Counted from the first letter of the stretch, positions 25,209 to 34,747 are shown. The stretch: 64,000 bases of DNA from Chitinophagaceae bacterium (GCA_016719015.1 JADKAZ010000002.1:248001-312000), one strand, 5' to 3'. Notes: generated by a model from the letters alone, not told the origin. Made by a program: numbers and translations.

Positions 25209-27347
25209 ATGAAAAAGATTTTGTTCTTTCTCTTTTTGTCTTCTCCGTTTGTTCTTTTTGCACAATTGCAATATCCGGAAACAAAAAAAGGCGAGACGGT
25301 TGAAAACTATCATGGAACTAAAGTAGCAGATCCTTATCGCTGGCTGGAAGATGATAATAGCCAGGAAACAAAAGATTGGGTGAAAGCACAGAATAAAGTA
25401 ACGTTTGATTATCTCGCTACAATTCCGCAAAGAGATAGAATAAAAAAGCGACTGGAAGAACTATGGAATTACCCCAGGTATTCCTCGCCTTTTAAAAAGG
25501 CTAATTATTATTACTATTTCAAAAATGACGGATTGCAAAACCAGTCAGTAATGTATCGGCAGACGGGCCTTACAGGTAAGCCAGAAGAATTTTTGAATCC
25601 CAACACTCTCAACAAAGAGGGTATTGCTGCATTAAGCGGCACCAGTTTTAGTAAATCAGGAAAGTATTTTGCTTACTCCATAGCAGTAGCCGGAAGCGAC
25701 TGGCAGGAAATATATGTTATGGAATCAGGTACAAAAAAAATCCTGAAGGACAAAATTGAATGGACCAAATTTGGGGGGGCTAATTGGAATGGTGATGATG
25801 GGTTTTATTATAGCGGTTACGATAAGCCGGATGAAAAATCAAAGCTCAGCAAACAAAATCAATTTCATAAAGTTTTTTATCATAAAATGGGGACTGATCA
25901 ATCAAAAGATCTATTGGTGTATGAAGACAAAGGACATCCACTTCGTTTTCATGGAGCAGGTTTAACGGAAGATGGCCGTTTTCTTATTCTCAATGTGTCG
26001 GAAGGAACCAGCGGTGGCGAATTATGGTATTGGGAAATGAAAGACCCGTCTCAAAAAGAATTTAAGTTGCTGATCCCGGGTTTTTCTACTGAACCTGATG
26101 TAGTGGATAATAATGGGGGAAAACTGATTGTTCGTACAAATGATGGTGCTCCAAATTACCAGGTGGTTCTGGTGGATCCTAAAAACCCCGGTAAAGAAAA
26201 CTGGAAAATAATCATTCCCGAAAAAGAAGAGGCCTTACAAAGTGTAGGCACCGGTGGGGGGTATTTATTTGCGAGTTATCTTAAAGATGCTTCCTCAAAA
26301 ATTTATCAATATACTTATGACGGCAAATTGGTACGTGAAATAAAATTACCGGGGATTGGAAGTGCGGGAGGCTTTAATGGGGAAAAAGTGGATAAGGAAT
26401 TTTTCTACACTTTCTCTTCTTTCAGCGTTCCGCCATCCATTTACAGGTATAATATTGCAACAGGGCAATCAATCTTGTTTCGTAAAACAGAAGTGAAAGT
26501 AAAAACAGAAGATTTCGTTACAGAGCAAGTTTTCTTTACCAGTAAGGACGGAACGAAAGTGCCCATGTTTCTTACTTATAAAAAGGGGATGGTCCGTAAC
26601 GGGCAGAATCCGGTTCTTCTTTATGGTTATGGCGGATTTAATATTCCTGTTACTCCCGGTTTCAGTACCAGCAATGCTTTTTTTGTAGAGCAGGGTGGCA
26701 TTTACGTATCAGTCACACTAAGAGGTGGTAGTGAGTATGGTGAAAAATGGCACAAAGCAGGTATGTTGGAAAACAAGCAGAATGTATTTGATGACTTTAT
26801 TGGTGCCGCAGAGCATCTTATCAAAGAAAAATATACCAATAATCAGAAGATAGCTATTCGTGGAGGAAGTAATGGTGGCTTATTAGTAGGCGCAGCTATG
26901 ACACAAAGACCCGATCTTTTTAAAGTGGCCCTGCCAGCAGTTGGGGTGTTAGATATGCTCCGTTATCATAAATTTACTGTAGGATGGGGATGGGCAGTAG
27001 AATATGGCAATGCTGACTCAGCCAGTCAGTTCCCTTATTTGTATAAGTATTCCCCATATCATAACTTAAAACCAGGTGTCAGCTATCCATCAACATTAAT
27101 TACGACGGCTGATCATGATGACAGGGTAGTGCCTGCCCATTCATTTAAGTTTGCTTCCCGTTTACAGGAGTACAATGCAGGAACCAACCCGATGCTTATT
27201 CGTATTGAAACCAATGCAGGACATGGTGCTGGGAAACCAACCAGTAAAGTAATTGATGAGGCTACTGACGTTTGGAGTTTTGTTATGTATAATCTGGGAA
27301 TGCCTTTTAAGGAACCGGTAATAGTCACCCCCAAAAAAGGATTCTGA
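25209..27347 (+). CDS. Prolyl oligopeptidase (peptidase S9A), exported
   Basis: The 712-residue protein has a signal peptide (MKKILFFLFLSSPFVLFAQ). An N-terminal seven-bladed beta-propeller (about 70-430) gates an alpha/beta-hydrolase domain. The catalytic triad is visible: Ser554 in GGSNGG, Asp638 in HDDRVVP and His672 in NAGHGAGKP. The family cleaves short peptides after proline. The export signal places it in the periplasm, where it would process imported oligopeptides. Length is normal for the family. Confidence 0.95.
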   Translation: MKKILFFLFLSSPFVLFAQLQYPETKKGETVENYHGTKVADPYRWLEDDNSQETKDWVKAQNKVTFDYLATIPQRDRIKKRLEELWNYPRYSSPFKKANYYYYFKNDGLQNQSVMYRQTGLTGKPEEFLNPNTLNKEGIAALSGTSFSKSGKYFAYSIAVAGSDWQEIYVMESGTKKILKDKIEWTKFGGANWNGDDGFYYSGYDKPDEKSKLSKQNQFHKVFYHKMGTDQSKDLLVYEDKGHPLRFHGAGLTEDGRFLILNVSEGTSGGELWYWEMKDPSQKEFKLLIPGFSTEPDVVDNNGGKLIVRTNDGAPNYQVVLVDPKNPGKENWKIIIPEKEEALQSVGTGGGYLFASYLKDASSKIYQYTYDGKLVREIKLPGIGSAGGFNGEKVDKEFFYTFSSFSVPPSIYRYNIATGQSILFRKTEVKVKTEDFVTEQVFFTSKDGTKVPMFLTYKKGMVRNGQNPVLLYGYGGFNIPVTPGFSTSNAFFVEQGGIYVSVTLRGGSEYGEKWHKAGMLENKQNVFDDFIGAAEHLIKEKYTNNQKIAIRGGSNGGLLVGAAMTQRPDLFKVALPAVGVLDMLRYHKFTVGWGWAVEYGNADSASQFPYLYKYSPYHNLKPGVSYPSTLITTADHDDRVVPAHSFKFASRLQEYNAGTNPMLIRIETNAGHGAGKPTSKVIDEATDVWSFVMYNLGMPFKEPVIVTPKKGF

Positions 27348-27375
27348 TACTGACATAAGATTAAATTTTAATAGG

Positions 27376-27425
27376 ATAGCCGCTAACAAACGTTTGACTT
27401 AAGTTAAAAGTTTATAAGCGGCTAT
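27376..27425 (+). terminator. Possible long-loop terminator hairpin
   Basis: ATAGCCGCT (27376-27384) pairs with AGCGGCTAT (27417-27425) across a 32-base loop, followed by T-rich sequence. It lies 28 bases after the prolyl oligopeptidase stop. Confidence 0.5.
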
Positions 27426-27446
27426 TCATTTTGTTTATGTGTTTGA

Positions 27447-27454
27447 TATATTTG
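27447..27454 (+). promoter_or_regulatory. Candidate Bacteroidetes -7 element
   Basis: TATATTTG matches TAnnTTTG and sits 23 bases before the start of the exported protein at 27478. TTTG sequences occur upstream, but at 13 bases rather than 19-21, so the -33 element is uncertain. Confidence 0.4.
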
Positions 27455-27477
27455 CAATTCAATTTTAAAAACGACAC

Positions 27478-28179
27478 ATGAATAAAAATGGTTATGTAGC
27501 TCAATTATTTTTGAGTGGATTATTTATCTCAAGTACGGTTTTTGTTTTCGGACAAACTACTACAGATACTGTTAGTGGCATTGATGAGCTTTCCGTAAAG
27601 CCCATACGTTTGCCTTCATTACAGGAAGTAGGAGGATCACCTTTTATGACAGCTGATTATCAAACAGGCATTGTAAAAGTTACTGACGAAAAAATGGTAG
27701 CCAATGTGCCGGTCAAGTTCAATATATACAGCAACGCTATCATGGTCCAGAAAGAGGGGCAGGATATGCGGCTTGAATCTTTTAAATTGGTTTCTTATGA
27801 TGAAACGGCTAACAATGGAATAGTGAAACATGTTATGTTCAGCCAGGGTTATCCTGAAATCGATAATCATACTGATAAATCAGTTTACCAGGTATTATCA
27901 ATAGGACCAAAAGCTCAATTACTGAAATTTCTTTCTCAAAAAGTGGAAGATGCTCCTACGCTGGGCGATTATAGCCGCAGGGAAATTGTAACAACTCAGC
28001 AACTTTATATTTATACACCCGGTGGAGCAATAAAGCGGATTAAAGCCAGTAAGCAGTCGGTGGTTGAAGCACTACCGTCATTGTCTGCACAGATCAATGA
28101 AGTTATTACGGCAAAGAACCTGAACCTGAAAAATGAGTCCGACATTGCAGAATTGGTTGAAGTATTGAATACACCATAA
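27478..28179 (+). CDS. Exported protein of unknown function
   Basis: The 233-residue protein has a signal peptide (MNKNGYVAQLFLSGLFISSTVFVFGQ). I do not recognise a named domain. The body mixes beta-strand-rich segments (GIVKVTDEKMVANVPVKFNI; MVQKEGQDMRLESF) with a helical, charged C-terminus (residues about 180-233, KASKQSVVEALPSLSAQINEV). Standing between its own -7-like element and a strong terminator, it appears to be a single-gene transcript. Its role is unknown. Confidence 0.75.
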   Translation: MNKNGYVAQLFLSGLFISSTVFVFGQTTTDTVSGIDELSVKPIRLPSLQEVGGSPFMTADYQTGIVKVTDEKMVANVPVKFNIYSNAIMVQKEGQDMRLESFKLVSYDETANNGIVKHVMFSQGYPEIDNHTDKSVYQVLSIGPKAQLLKFLSQKVEDAPTLGDYSRREIVTTQQLYIYTPGGAIKRIKASKQSVVEALPSLSAQINEVITAKNLNLKNESDIAELVEVLNTP

Positions 28180-28208
28180 ATTTACGGCACCTGTTTTATT
28201 AAAAATTT

Positions 28209-28236
28209 AATCCTGTTCGTAGAACAGGATTTTTTG
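28209..28236 (+). terminator. Rho-independent terminator
   Basis: A perfect 10-pair stem (AATCCTGTTC / GAACAGGATT) with a GTA loop is followed by TTTTG. It lies 29 bases after the stop of the preceding gene. Confidence 0.85.
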
Positions 28237-28253
28237 TTTCCTACATTTGACAG

Positions 28254-29144
28254 ATGAAGATTCTCCTTACAGGTGCAAATGGTTTTCTCGGCCAGTATCT
28301 TTCCGCTCAATTGTTGGAGAAAGGCTATCATGTAATGGCAACCGGAAAAGGGGAGAGCAGATTAGGAATTAAAGGTAAGGGCGGCTTTCATTACAAATCA
28401 ATGGATTTTACTAACCCATTTGATATACATGATGTATTTACTGAGTATAAGCCTGATATTGTAGTTCATGCCGGTGCAATGACAAAAGTGGATGAATGTG
28501 AGACGGAACAATGGCAAGCATATCTTACCAATGTGGAGGGTACCATTACAATGTTACTGAATGCGGAAGAACAAAAAAGCTTTTTCCTTTTTGTTTCCAC
28601 TGATTTTGTTTTTGATGGTGAAACAGGAACCTATACGGAAGCTGATATCCCTAACCCGGTAAATTTTTATGGTAAAACAAAAGCTGAAGCCGAAGATGCA
28701 GTAAAGGAGTATGATTATGAATGGGCAATCGTACGGACTTCATTAGTGTATGGTCAGCCTATTGGGGGCAGAAGCAATTTGCTTACTGTTGTTCAGCAGA
28801 AATTAAACAACGGTGAGAAATATAAAGTTGTAAATGACCAGGTTCGTACACCCACTTATGTTGAAGATCTCGCTGCCGGTATTGTTTCCATTATTGAAAA
28901 AAAGGCAACCGGTATCTATCATTTATCCGGAATGGACATACTAACACCTTATGAAGTGGCTTGTAAAACTGCGGATTATCTCGGGTTGGATAAATCATTA
29001 TTACAAAAAGTTACAGCAGAAAACTTCTCTCAACCTGCCCGGCGGCCATTAAAAACCAATTTAATCATTGAGAAAGCAAGAAAAGAATTGGGTTTTAACC
29101 CGTTAAGCTTTGAGGACGGTTTGAAAAGCACATTTCCTTCTTAG
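28254..29144 (+). CDS. RmlD-like NAD(P)-dependent sugar-nucleotide reductase
   Basis: The 296-residue extended short-chain dehydrogenase has the N-terminal nucleotide motif TGANGFLG, the catalytic YGKTK (YxxxK), a STDFVFDG segment and the C-terminal RRPLKTNL typical of the RmlD/dTDP-4-dehydrorhamnose reductase group. It is not beside rmlA, rmlB or rmlC here, so dTDP-rhamnose synthesis is not certain. Related proteins include the methionine adenosyltransferase beta-subunit type. It is a cytoplasmic, isolated gene with a terminator upstream. Confidence 0.8.
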   Translation: MKILLTGANGFLGQYLSAQLLEKGYHVMATGKGESRLGIKGKGGFHYKSMDFTNPFDIHDVFTEYKPDIVVHAGAMTKVDECETEQWQAYLTNVEGTITMLLNAEEQKSFFLFVSTDFVFDGETGTYTEADIPNPVNFYGKTKAEAEDAVKEYDYEWAIVRTSLVYGQPIGGRSNLLTVVQQKLNNGEKYKVVNDQVRTPTYVEDLAAGIVSIIEKKATGIYHLSGMDILTPYEVACKTADYLGLDKSLLQKVTAENFSQPARRPLKTNLIIEKARKELGFNPLSFEDGLKSTFPS

Positions 29145-29479
29145 TTGAGTACAAACTTGTACTTATTTGGGCTTTTATATTTCCCCCATCCATTTCTACT
29201 TGCTTACTAACAGGATCAAGAATAGTCTGTTGTTCAACAACACATTGAAAGGTTGCTGTCTGTTTTTAAACAGATAAAGTGTAAATAGAACTTCGATTTA
29301 AAGAAAGTATCTCCTCTGCCAACAATTTTGATTCTTTTCAATCCAAAAGTTAGCAGCTCCCGTAATTGTCTAGGAATTCGAATATTGATAGGTTATGGTT
29401 AATTCAGTGTTAGCCAAATTCTCAACCTCTCAAAGAAGAATATCTTATTTAATCATTAATTAATTTAAATTTTTCTATT
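29145..29479. other. Intergenic region, 335 bases, no gene seen
   Basis: There is no convincing reading frame. It contains a small palindrome, TCTGTTTTTAAACAGA (near 29259-29275), and an AT-rich leader with repeated TTAAT words before the DUF4331 start. It probably holds the promoter of the DUF4331 operon, but no clear TAnnTTTG element was found. Confidence 0.5.
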
Positions 29480-30151
29480 ATGAAAAAGAAAATTCTGCTC
29501 AGCGGTTTATTTGGAGCCGTATTAGTAGGTAGTATTATTTACGCTGCGGACCATATTGACGCCCCGGCTGTAACTGGCCCGGGCAGCACCAGCCCCGGAA
29601 ATGACATAACAGACATTTATGCCTTTCAAAGTCCTGCGGACAACAGTAAAATGGTATTTGTGCTGAATACACAAGGATTGCTTTCTCCGGCGGCTTCCGC
29701 AACTGCTACTTTTCCCTCCAATGTGATGTATGAATTCAATATTGATAATTCAGGTGATAATGTGGAGGATCTTGTAATTCAATGCCTGGTACAGAATGGA
29801 AAGATGAGAGTGTATGGCCCTGTGGCAGTAGGTACTCCCGGTACAGTAAGTACAGTAAGGACAAGTGGTCCTTCAACAGAAGTATCCGTAACGGCATATG
29901 GTGCTGCTTCACCTAACACTGCTTCCAATGCAAATGGGATAAGAATTTTTGCCGGTCCCCGTGACGATCCGTTCTTTTTCGACCTCGTTCGGTTTAAAGA
30001 AATTTTGGCAGGAACACAAACAGGTTTTCGCAGCCCGGGGGTGGATTCATTTGCCGGAACAAATGTGATGTCCATTGTGGTGGAAGTTCCCAAGACATTA
30101 CTCGGTACAGCTGCCACTATTAATGTATGGGGTGAAACAAAATCTAAGTAA
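29480..30151 (+). CDS. DUF4331 protein (first of a pair), exported
   Basis: The 223-residue protein has a signal peptide (MKKKILLSGLFGAVLVGSIIYA) followed directly by the family opening ADHIDAP. Other family blocks are DITDIYAFQSP, MYEFNIDNSGDNVED, IFAGPRDDPFFFD and the ending NVMSIVVEVPKTLLG. It is only the N-terminal part of long DUF4331 proteins; the complementary C-terminal part appears as the next gene. Function is unknown. It is Ser/Thr/Gly-rich and extracytoplasmic. Confidence 0.88.
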   Translation: MKKKILLSGLFGAVLVGSIIYAADHIDAPAVTGPGSTSPGNDITDIYAFQSPADNSKMVFVLNTQGLLSPAASATATFPSNVMYEFNIDNSGDNVEDLVIQCLVQNGKMRVYGPVAVGTPGTVSTVRTSGPSTEVSVTAYGAASPNTASNANGIRIFAGPRDDPFFFDLVRFKEILAGTQTGFRSPGVDSFAGTNVMSIVVEVPKTLLGTAATINVWGETKSK

Positions 30152-30188
30152 TACAAATTACTAATTTCTAATTAATAAAATTAAAACT

Positions 30189-30725
30189 ATGATACGCATT
30201 AATAAATTCACTGGCTTTATTTTACTGGCAGCAGGATTGTCTCTGACAAGCTGTGATAAAGATGATACAACAACTACTGATAATTTTGATACAGCTGGCA
30301 CTTATAATCAGAACGACCAGATGGCAAGACCAGCTATTAATACGGTGTTTGTAAATGCAAGCCGTAAAAACGAATTCAATACCACCACACCATCAATGAT
30401 GAATGCGGCATTCAATACACAGTTTCAAAGTGTATTGACAGGGTTTGGTTATACTACTAATATTTTGGGATTGGATAAACCAACTTTTGCCAGTGTACTG
30501 GTTACGGATGTACTGAATGTAAAAATGAGTGGCCCTACTACTTTTTATGATGGCACAAATGTATTAACAGGAAGATCCCTGGCGGATGATGTGATTACCA
30601 CTGAGCTGATATTGATTTTTGGTGGTGCTACAGGGGCTTCTAATCCGGGTTTGCGTGATGATAATGTAAATGCAAATGATAAAGCATTCCTGCCGTCTTT
30701 CCCCTTCCTGGCTGCTCCGTTTTAA
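30189..30725 (+). CDS. DUF4331 C-terminal-type lipoprotein (second of a pair)
   Basis: The 178-residue protein has a lipobox SLTSCDKD. The body carries the C-terminal DUF4331 motifs QMARPAINTVFVNA, VLTGRSLADDVITTELILIF and DDNVNANDKAFLPSFPFLAAPF. It lies 37 bases after the first DUF4331 protein and is probably its membrane-anchored partner. Splitting one family over two adjacent genes is common in Bacteroidota. Function is unknown. Confidence 0.85.
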   Translation: MIRINKFTGFILLAAGLSLTSCDKDDTTTTDNFDTAGTYNQNDQMARPAINTVFVNASRKNEFNTTTPSMMNAAFNTQFQSVLTGFGYTTNILGLDKPTFASVLVTDVLNVKMSGPTTFYDGTNVLTGRSLADDVITTELILIFGGATGASNPGLRDDNVNANDKAFLPSFPFLAAPF

Positions 30726-30733
30726 ATAAATTA

Positions 30734-30763
30734 ATGAGCCTGGTAGTATAAAGCCAGGCTCAT
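30734..30763 (+). terminator. Hairpin, perfect 10-pair stem
   Basis: ATGAGCCTGG pairs with CCAGGCTCAT across a 10-base loop, followed by ATTTTAG. It lies in the 59-base gap before the TPR lipoprotein gene. The weak T-tract suggests attenuation rather than full termination within the operon. Confidence 0.7.
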
Positions 30764-30784
30764 ATTTTAGTAAAATATACCATT

Positions 30785-32083
30785 ATGTCTAAATATTTTT
30801 TTCAGCTTGGAGTGATTCTTGTTTTGTTGGTTTCTTGCAATAAAAAGGAAACTATCAGCCACAGACAAGACTATGATGTTTATCTATCCGATGGAAAAGT
30901 GGCAAAAGAAATAGTGGGAGTAAATACTGAAATCAATTTCTGGCAAAATCGTTTGCCAAAAGATACGGGTAGTTATGTTGATATGCTGGAACTGGCCAGC
31001 AATCATCTTCGTCTTTTCAGGTTAACCGGAAATATCATTGCGCTAAAAACTGGTGACTCCTTGCTAAAAAGAAGTTCAGCCAAACTTAATGATACTGATC
31101 CTGAAATACTTTATTCTCTCTCTCAAAACAGTATCGCCCAACATCAATTTTTGGATGCTGCCAGGTATACCAATGCTGCCCGGGAGGCCAAGGGAGACCT
31201 GTACACTATCCGTTTATTACAGTTTGACGTTAATATGGAATTGGGTAAGTATAATGAAGCTTATGCAAGTCTTCAAAGTCTTAAGGACAAATCTGCGTTT
31301 GATTACCTGGTGCGAAAGGCAAAATGGGAAGATCATACAGGTAACCTTGATAAGGCAATCCTGTTAATGGAAGATGCATTTGAAAAAGTGAAAGAAGGCA
31401 AGAAGAGCCTTTATTGCTGGACACTTTCCAATCTTGCTGACATGTATGGACATGCAGGGAGAATCGAAGATGCATATGAGTCATATTTAGCCGTTTTGAA
31501 AAAAGATTCCGCTAATTTATACTGCCTCAAAGGCATTGCCTGGATCGCTTATTCACATGATAATAATACTGCTGATGCTAAACGTATTCTGAAATCCATC
31601 CTCACACAAACAGAAATGCCTGAATTAAAACTTTTCCTGGCTGAAATAGCAGAATCAGAGGGTGATGAGATGGAAAAAAATAAGTTACTCCATGAATTTA
31701 TTACCGCCGTTACAAGTACGGGTTATGGCAATATGTATAATAAATATCTTATTGAATTGTATGCTTCGGAATTAAAACAACACAATAATGCTCATTTACT
31801 GGCTCAAAAGGAATTAAAAAACCGGTTTACACCCGAAACATGTGACTGGATAGCCTGGGTCTATTATAACAAAGGAGACATAAAGAAAGCTTTTGAATAT
31901 GCCAGTACTCATGTATATAAAAGGACATTTGAGCCACAAGCAACAATGCATACTGCTTTTATTTATGCCGCCATTGGAAAGAAGGAAGAGGCAAAGGAAA
32001 TGTTCAAAGAATGTCTGACGAGTTCTTTTGAACTGGGGCCTGTAGCAACAAGGGAAATTGAGTTAAAACTGCAATCACTTTAG
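30785..32083 (+). CDS. TPR-repeat lipoprotein
   Basis: The 432-residue protein has a lipoprotein signal (LVLLVSCNKK). The rest is helical and TPR-like, with repeated A..Y..A patterns (FLDAARYTNAAREA, KYNEAYASLQSLKD, HAGRIEDAYESYLAVLKKD, KGDIKKAFEYAS). It is anchored on the periplasmic or outer-membrane side, and TPRs bind protein partners. It is downstream of the DUF4331 pair with only a hairpin between, so the three likely belong together. The last 4 bases overlap the end of the convergent arginase-family gene. Confidence 0.85.
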   Translation: MSKYFFQLGVILVLLVSCNKKETISHRQDYDVYLSDGKVAKEIVGVNTEINFWQNRLPKDTGSYVDMLELASNHLRLFRLTGNIIALKTGDSLLKRSSAKLNDTDPEILYSLSQNSIAQHQFLDAARYTNAAREAKGDLYTIRLLQFDVNMELGKYNEAYASLQSLKDKSAFDYLVRKAKWEDHTGNLDKAILLMEDAFEKVKEGKKSLYCWTLSNLADMYGHAGRIEDAYESYLAVLKKDSANLYCLKGIAWIAYSHDNNTADAKRILKSILTQTEMPELKLFLAEIAESEGDEMEKNKLLHEFITAVTSTGYGNMYNKYLIELYASELKQHNNAHLLAQKELKNRFTPETCDWIAWVYYNKGDIKKAFEYASTHVYKRTFEPQATMHTAFIYAAIGKKEEAKEMFKECLTSSFELGPVATREIELKLQSL

Positions 32084-33027
32084 TTCATCATTAATACATT
32101 CACACTCCGTTGAAGAATGTTGAAAGCAATTTCGGCCATCAGATTTTCTTTATCAAGAGTAGGGTTGACCTCAGCAATTTCGAAACAACAAACTTTTCGA
32201 TTCTGCATAAATTTACTGATGAGATCTTCCAGTTCTCTCTCCTTTAAGCCATTACTAACAGGGGTGCCTGTACCTTTTGAAATGGAAGAATCGAGGCTGT
32301 CTACATCAAAGGAGATATAAATGTCTGTGCAATCTGCCAGATAGCGTATTGCTGACCTGACTATATTTTCGGCTCCTTTATTCCTTACTTCTTTTGAGGT
32401 AATCACTTTCATGTTGTATTTTTCGATAAGATGCCACTCTTCTTTCTCGTAGTCCCGCAAGGAAATAAAAACAATATCTTCTGGTAAAACTTTTGGAGCA
32501 ATCTTACCAATATTTTTCAGATAGTTCCAGTATTTAGCTGTTTCATCATCTACATCATGTACAGCACATTCTTCATTGTTTTCATTTATTGAAGCTGCTA
32601 TTGGCATGCCGTGTAAATTTCCTGATGGAGTGGTATAGGGTGTATGTAAATCGGCATGTGCATCAATCCATATCACTCCAAGTTTACTTTTAGGTTTTGC
32701 CATTTTAATGCCGGCGATAGTAGCGCCGGCAGTACTATGGTCACCACTGATCACCACAGGGAAAAAGTTATTCTTCATAGCATCGCTGATGGCCTTACTG
32801 ACTTTATCATATATAGAAACAACACCTTTGATACGCTTAGCGTAAGGTGATTCTATTGGTTCATACAGCAATTTATTTTCTGTCTGAATTTTCTCTGATG
32901 GGAAATGGATAAAAAAATTACTCATAAAATCCAGTGCAGCTATTTTAATGGCCTCAATACCCAGGCTGGCGCCACGGGTGCCGGCACCAATTTCTGAGGG
33001 TACTTCAATCAATTTAATATTCTTCAT
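32080..33027 (-). CDS. Arginase/agmatinase/formiminoglutamase family metallohydrolase
   Basis: Ureohydrolase fold with the binuclear Mn motifs SGDHS, DAHADLHTP and SFDVDSLD; PSGNLHGMP is typical of arginases. I place the start at 33027 (MKNIKLIEVPSEIGAGTRG), since residues before it look unlike the family; an upstream start at 33066 is possible. The length of about 315 residues is normal. Arginase, splitting arginine to ornithine and urea, is the best guess from DLHTPYTTPSGNLHG, but agmatinase cannot be ruled out. No other arginine-catabolic gene is adjacent. Confidence 0.88.
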   Translation of the reverse strand: MKNIKLIEVPSEIGAGTRGASLGIEAIKIAALDFMSNFFIHFPSEKIQTENKLLYEPIESPYAKRIKGVVSIYDKVSKAISDAMKNNFFPVVISGDHSTAGATIAGIKMAKPKSKLGVIWIDAHADLHTPYTTPSGNLHGMPIAASINENNEECAVHDVDDETAKYWNYLKNIGKIAPKVLPEDIVFISLRDYEKEEWHLIEKYNMKVITSKEVRNKGAENIVRSAIRYLADCTDIYISFDVDSLDSSISKGTGTPVSNGLKERELEDLISKFMQNRKVCCFEIAEVNPTLDKENLMAEIAFNILQRSVNVLMMN

Positions 33028-33254
33028 AAATAAATTCGTTAATAATACAATCCGGATAACCGGCAAAAAATGGGCAGCTTAGTAAGTAAATGTTGGTGGC
33101 AGCGAATTAATCAGGGATATAAAAATTGGCAGGCAGACACTGCTCGGCAAAAGTATAAATGCGGGACAATTTTTTTGAATAATGGCGCATATATGAAACA
33201 ATGGTAAAGCTAAACATTTGTTCCCGGGAAGTCAAGTATTAAGTTAAAAGTGTT

Positions 33255-34040
33255 TTATTCATGTGCTGCCAATATCGGAATACGACTATGGTAAGCCAAC
33301 CGCTTGGTATGTGATGATTTAAACAAAGAAACAGCATTACTCTGATGCTTTGGTATAGTTACCAATACATCAATATTGTAGTCTTTAACAAAATTATCAA
33401 CTGCCTCATAAAAGCTGTTCATGGTAATGAAGTAGAACTCCGTTTTGAAGGCCTTAAACATTTCTTTGAAAGATTGCTTGCTTTTTTCAATCTCCTCTGT
33501 AATGGAGACGTAATGATCTTTATTAACATTAACAATATGCAATATCGGATCAAAAATTTCCAACACAGCACAGATTAAATGGGCCGGTGTAGTTGCTTCC
33601 ACATCTTTAAAATCAGAAGTGAAGGCAACATTATTAATTCCTTTATAAACAGCATCTGGCGGAATAATCATTACGGGGAGAAGATTCTTATCCACCAGTC
33701 GCAATGTATTACTGCCAAACATAGCTTGTCGTACTTCTGATTTTCCTGTGATACCCATTACTATTAAAGTAGCCCTGGAGGTATGGGCAAGCCGGGCAAT
33801 ATTTTCAATCAAATCGCCACCCATTTCGTTTTCACATTCTACATTGATTACGCCTTTAGCCAAAAATTCTTTCCTAAGGCTTTCCTGGTAATGGATACAA
33901 ACATCATAGTCGCCCTGGCTTTCATAATTGTTATACAAAATGGCCACGGCATTTTTTTTCCCAGCGAGCATCTGGGCAGTATAACGGGCTGCATTTAGTG
34001 ATGTTTCCGAAAAATCAACAGGTACTATGACTCGGTGCAT
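33255..34040 (-). CDS. Universal stress protein, tandem UspA domains
   Basis: The 261-residue cytoplasmic protein (from MHRVIVPVDFSET; an ATG 18 bases upstream gives 267) has two UspA-like domains. The first (1-140) has the ATP-site GITGKSEVRQAMFGSNT, close to the G-2x-G-9x-G-S/T pattern. The second (about 150-261) is degenerate, with SNAVSLFKSSHTKRLAYHSRIPILA near the end. USPs sense energy or stress state. The gene is monocistronic, with about 230 bases free on either side. Confidence 0.87.
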   Translation of the reverse strand: MHRVIVPVDFSETSLNAARYTAQMLAGKKNAVAILYNNYESQGDYDVCIHYQESLRKEFLAKGVINVECENEMGGDLIENIARLAHTSRATLIVMGITGKSEVRQAMFGSNTLRLVDKNLLPVMIIPPDAVYKGINNVAFTSDFKDVEATTPAHLICAVLEIFDPILHIVNVNKDHYVSITEEIEKSKQSFKEMFKAFKTEFYFITMNSFYEAVDNFVKDYNIDVLVTIPKHQSNAVSLFKSSHTKRLAYHSRIPILAAHE

Positions 34041-34313
34041 GGTTTTTGTTTTTATCACCCAACCTGCTCCGGATTTTTGGGAACTTACGGATGGGGGCCT
34101 TTCTCAGGTCTAAATTTACAGGATTTGAAAGGAATAATGGCCCTAAGCTAAGTTTTTGTTGATTAGCCTGAACATTTCACTAAAGGTTGGTGAGAGTTAG
34201 CTCGACTTGCAAAGAAAGAGTATTAATGGTGTCATATTAAATGATCAATCAGGTGAAATTTAGATGGTGGAATGAATTAATATCATAGTAAAGTGAAAGT
34301 CTTTAAATTTATT

Positions 34314-34622
34314 TCAGTAGATGGATTCAAAAGTTTGCTGTTGTTCCAGTTTTAAAAAAAATGGAATGCTTCCGCATAGAGATTCCAGTTGTTGGATATA
34401 TTCCCGAAACGTTCCTGATTTGAAATGATGATTAGCAATTGATTCTCTTTTAAAACTTTTGATATGAACAAAGTTGCAGGCATTATGAAAATCGGCATAG
34501 CATTGGCTGCGCATTCCGCCCGGTCCATGTTTGTACAAGGCATTGAAATAATGGTCTATTACTTTTTGTGCAGATTGTTGCCGGCCAGGCGGCACTGAAA
34601 AGGACATAACATACCGTACCAT
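34314..34622 (-). CDS. Small antibiotic-biosynthesis-monooxygenase-like protein
   Basis: The 102-residue protein resembles dimeric alpha/beta-barrel (ABM/quinol monooxygenase) proteins: a beta-strand start MVRYVMSFSVPPG, helix QQSAQKVIDHYFNAL, strand NFVHIKSF, then ESIANHHFKSGTFREYIQQL. The HF...F pattern near the end is typical of this superfamily. I cannot assign a substrate. It stands between the USP gene and the L,D-transpeptidase gene on the same strand. Confidence 0.6.
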   Translation of the reverse strand: MVRYVMSFSVPPGRQQSAQKVIDHYFNALYKHGPGGMRSQCYADFHNACNFVHIKSFKRESIANHHFKSGTFREYIQQLESLCGSIPFFLKLEQQQTFESIY

Positions 34623-34676
34623 AAAGTCTGATTTTTGGTTTAGTACAGCCGGTATAAGTATGGCATGTACTATATT

Positions 34677-34716
34677 AAAAATGCTGCTTTAGCATTGGAG
34701 CTAAAGCAGCATTTTA
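34677..34716 (-). terminator. Strong rho-independent terminator for the L,D-transpeptidase gene
   Basis: A perfect 16-pair stem (AAAATGCTGCTTTAGC / GCTAAAGCAGCATTTT) with a 6-base loop ends in a T-run on the minus strand. It lies about 30 bases past the transpeptidase stop and separates it from the small gene at 34314-34622. Confidence 0.9.
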
Positions 34717-34747
34717 TGATGAACGGTGCAAATTCTTTATTACTGAA

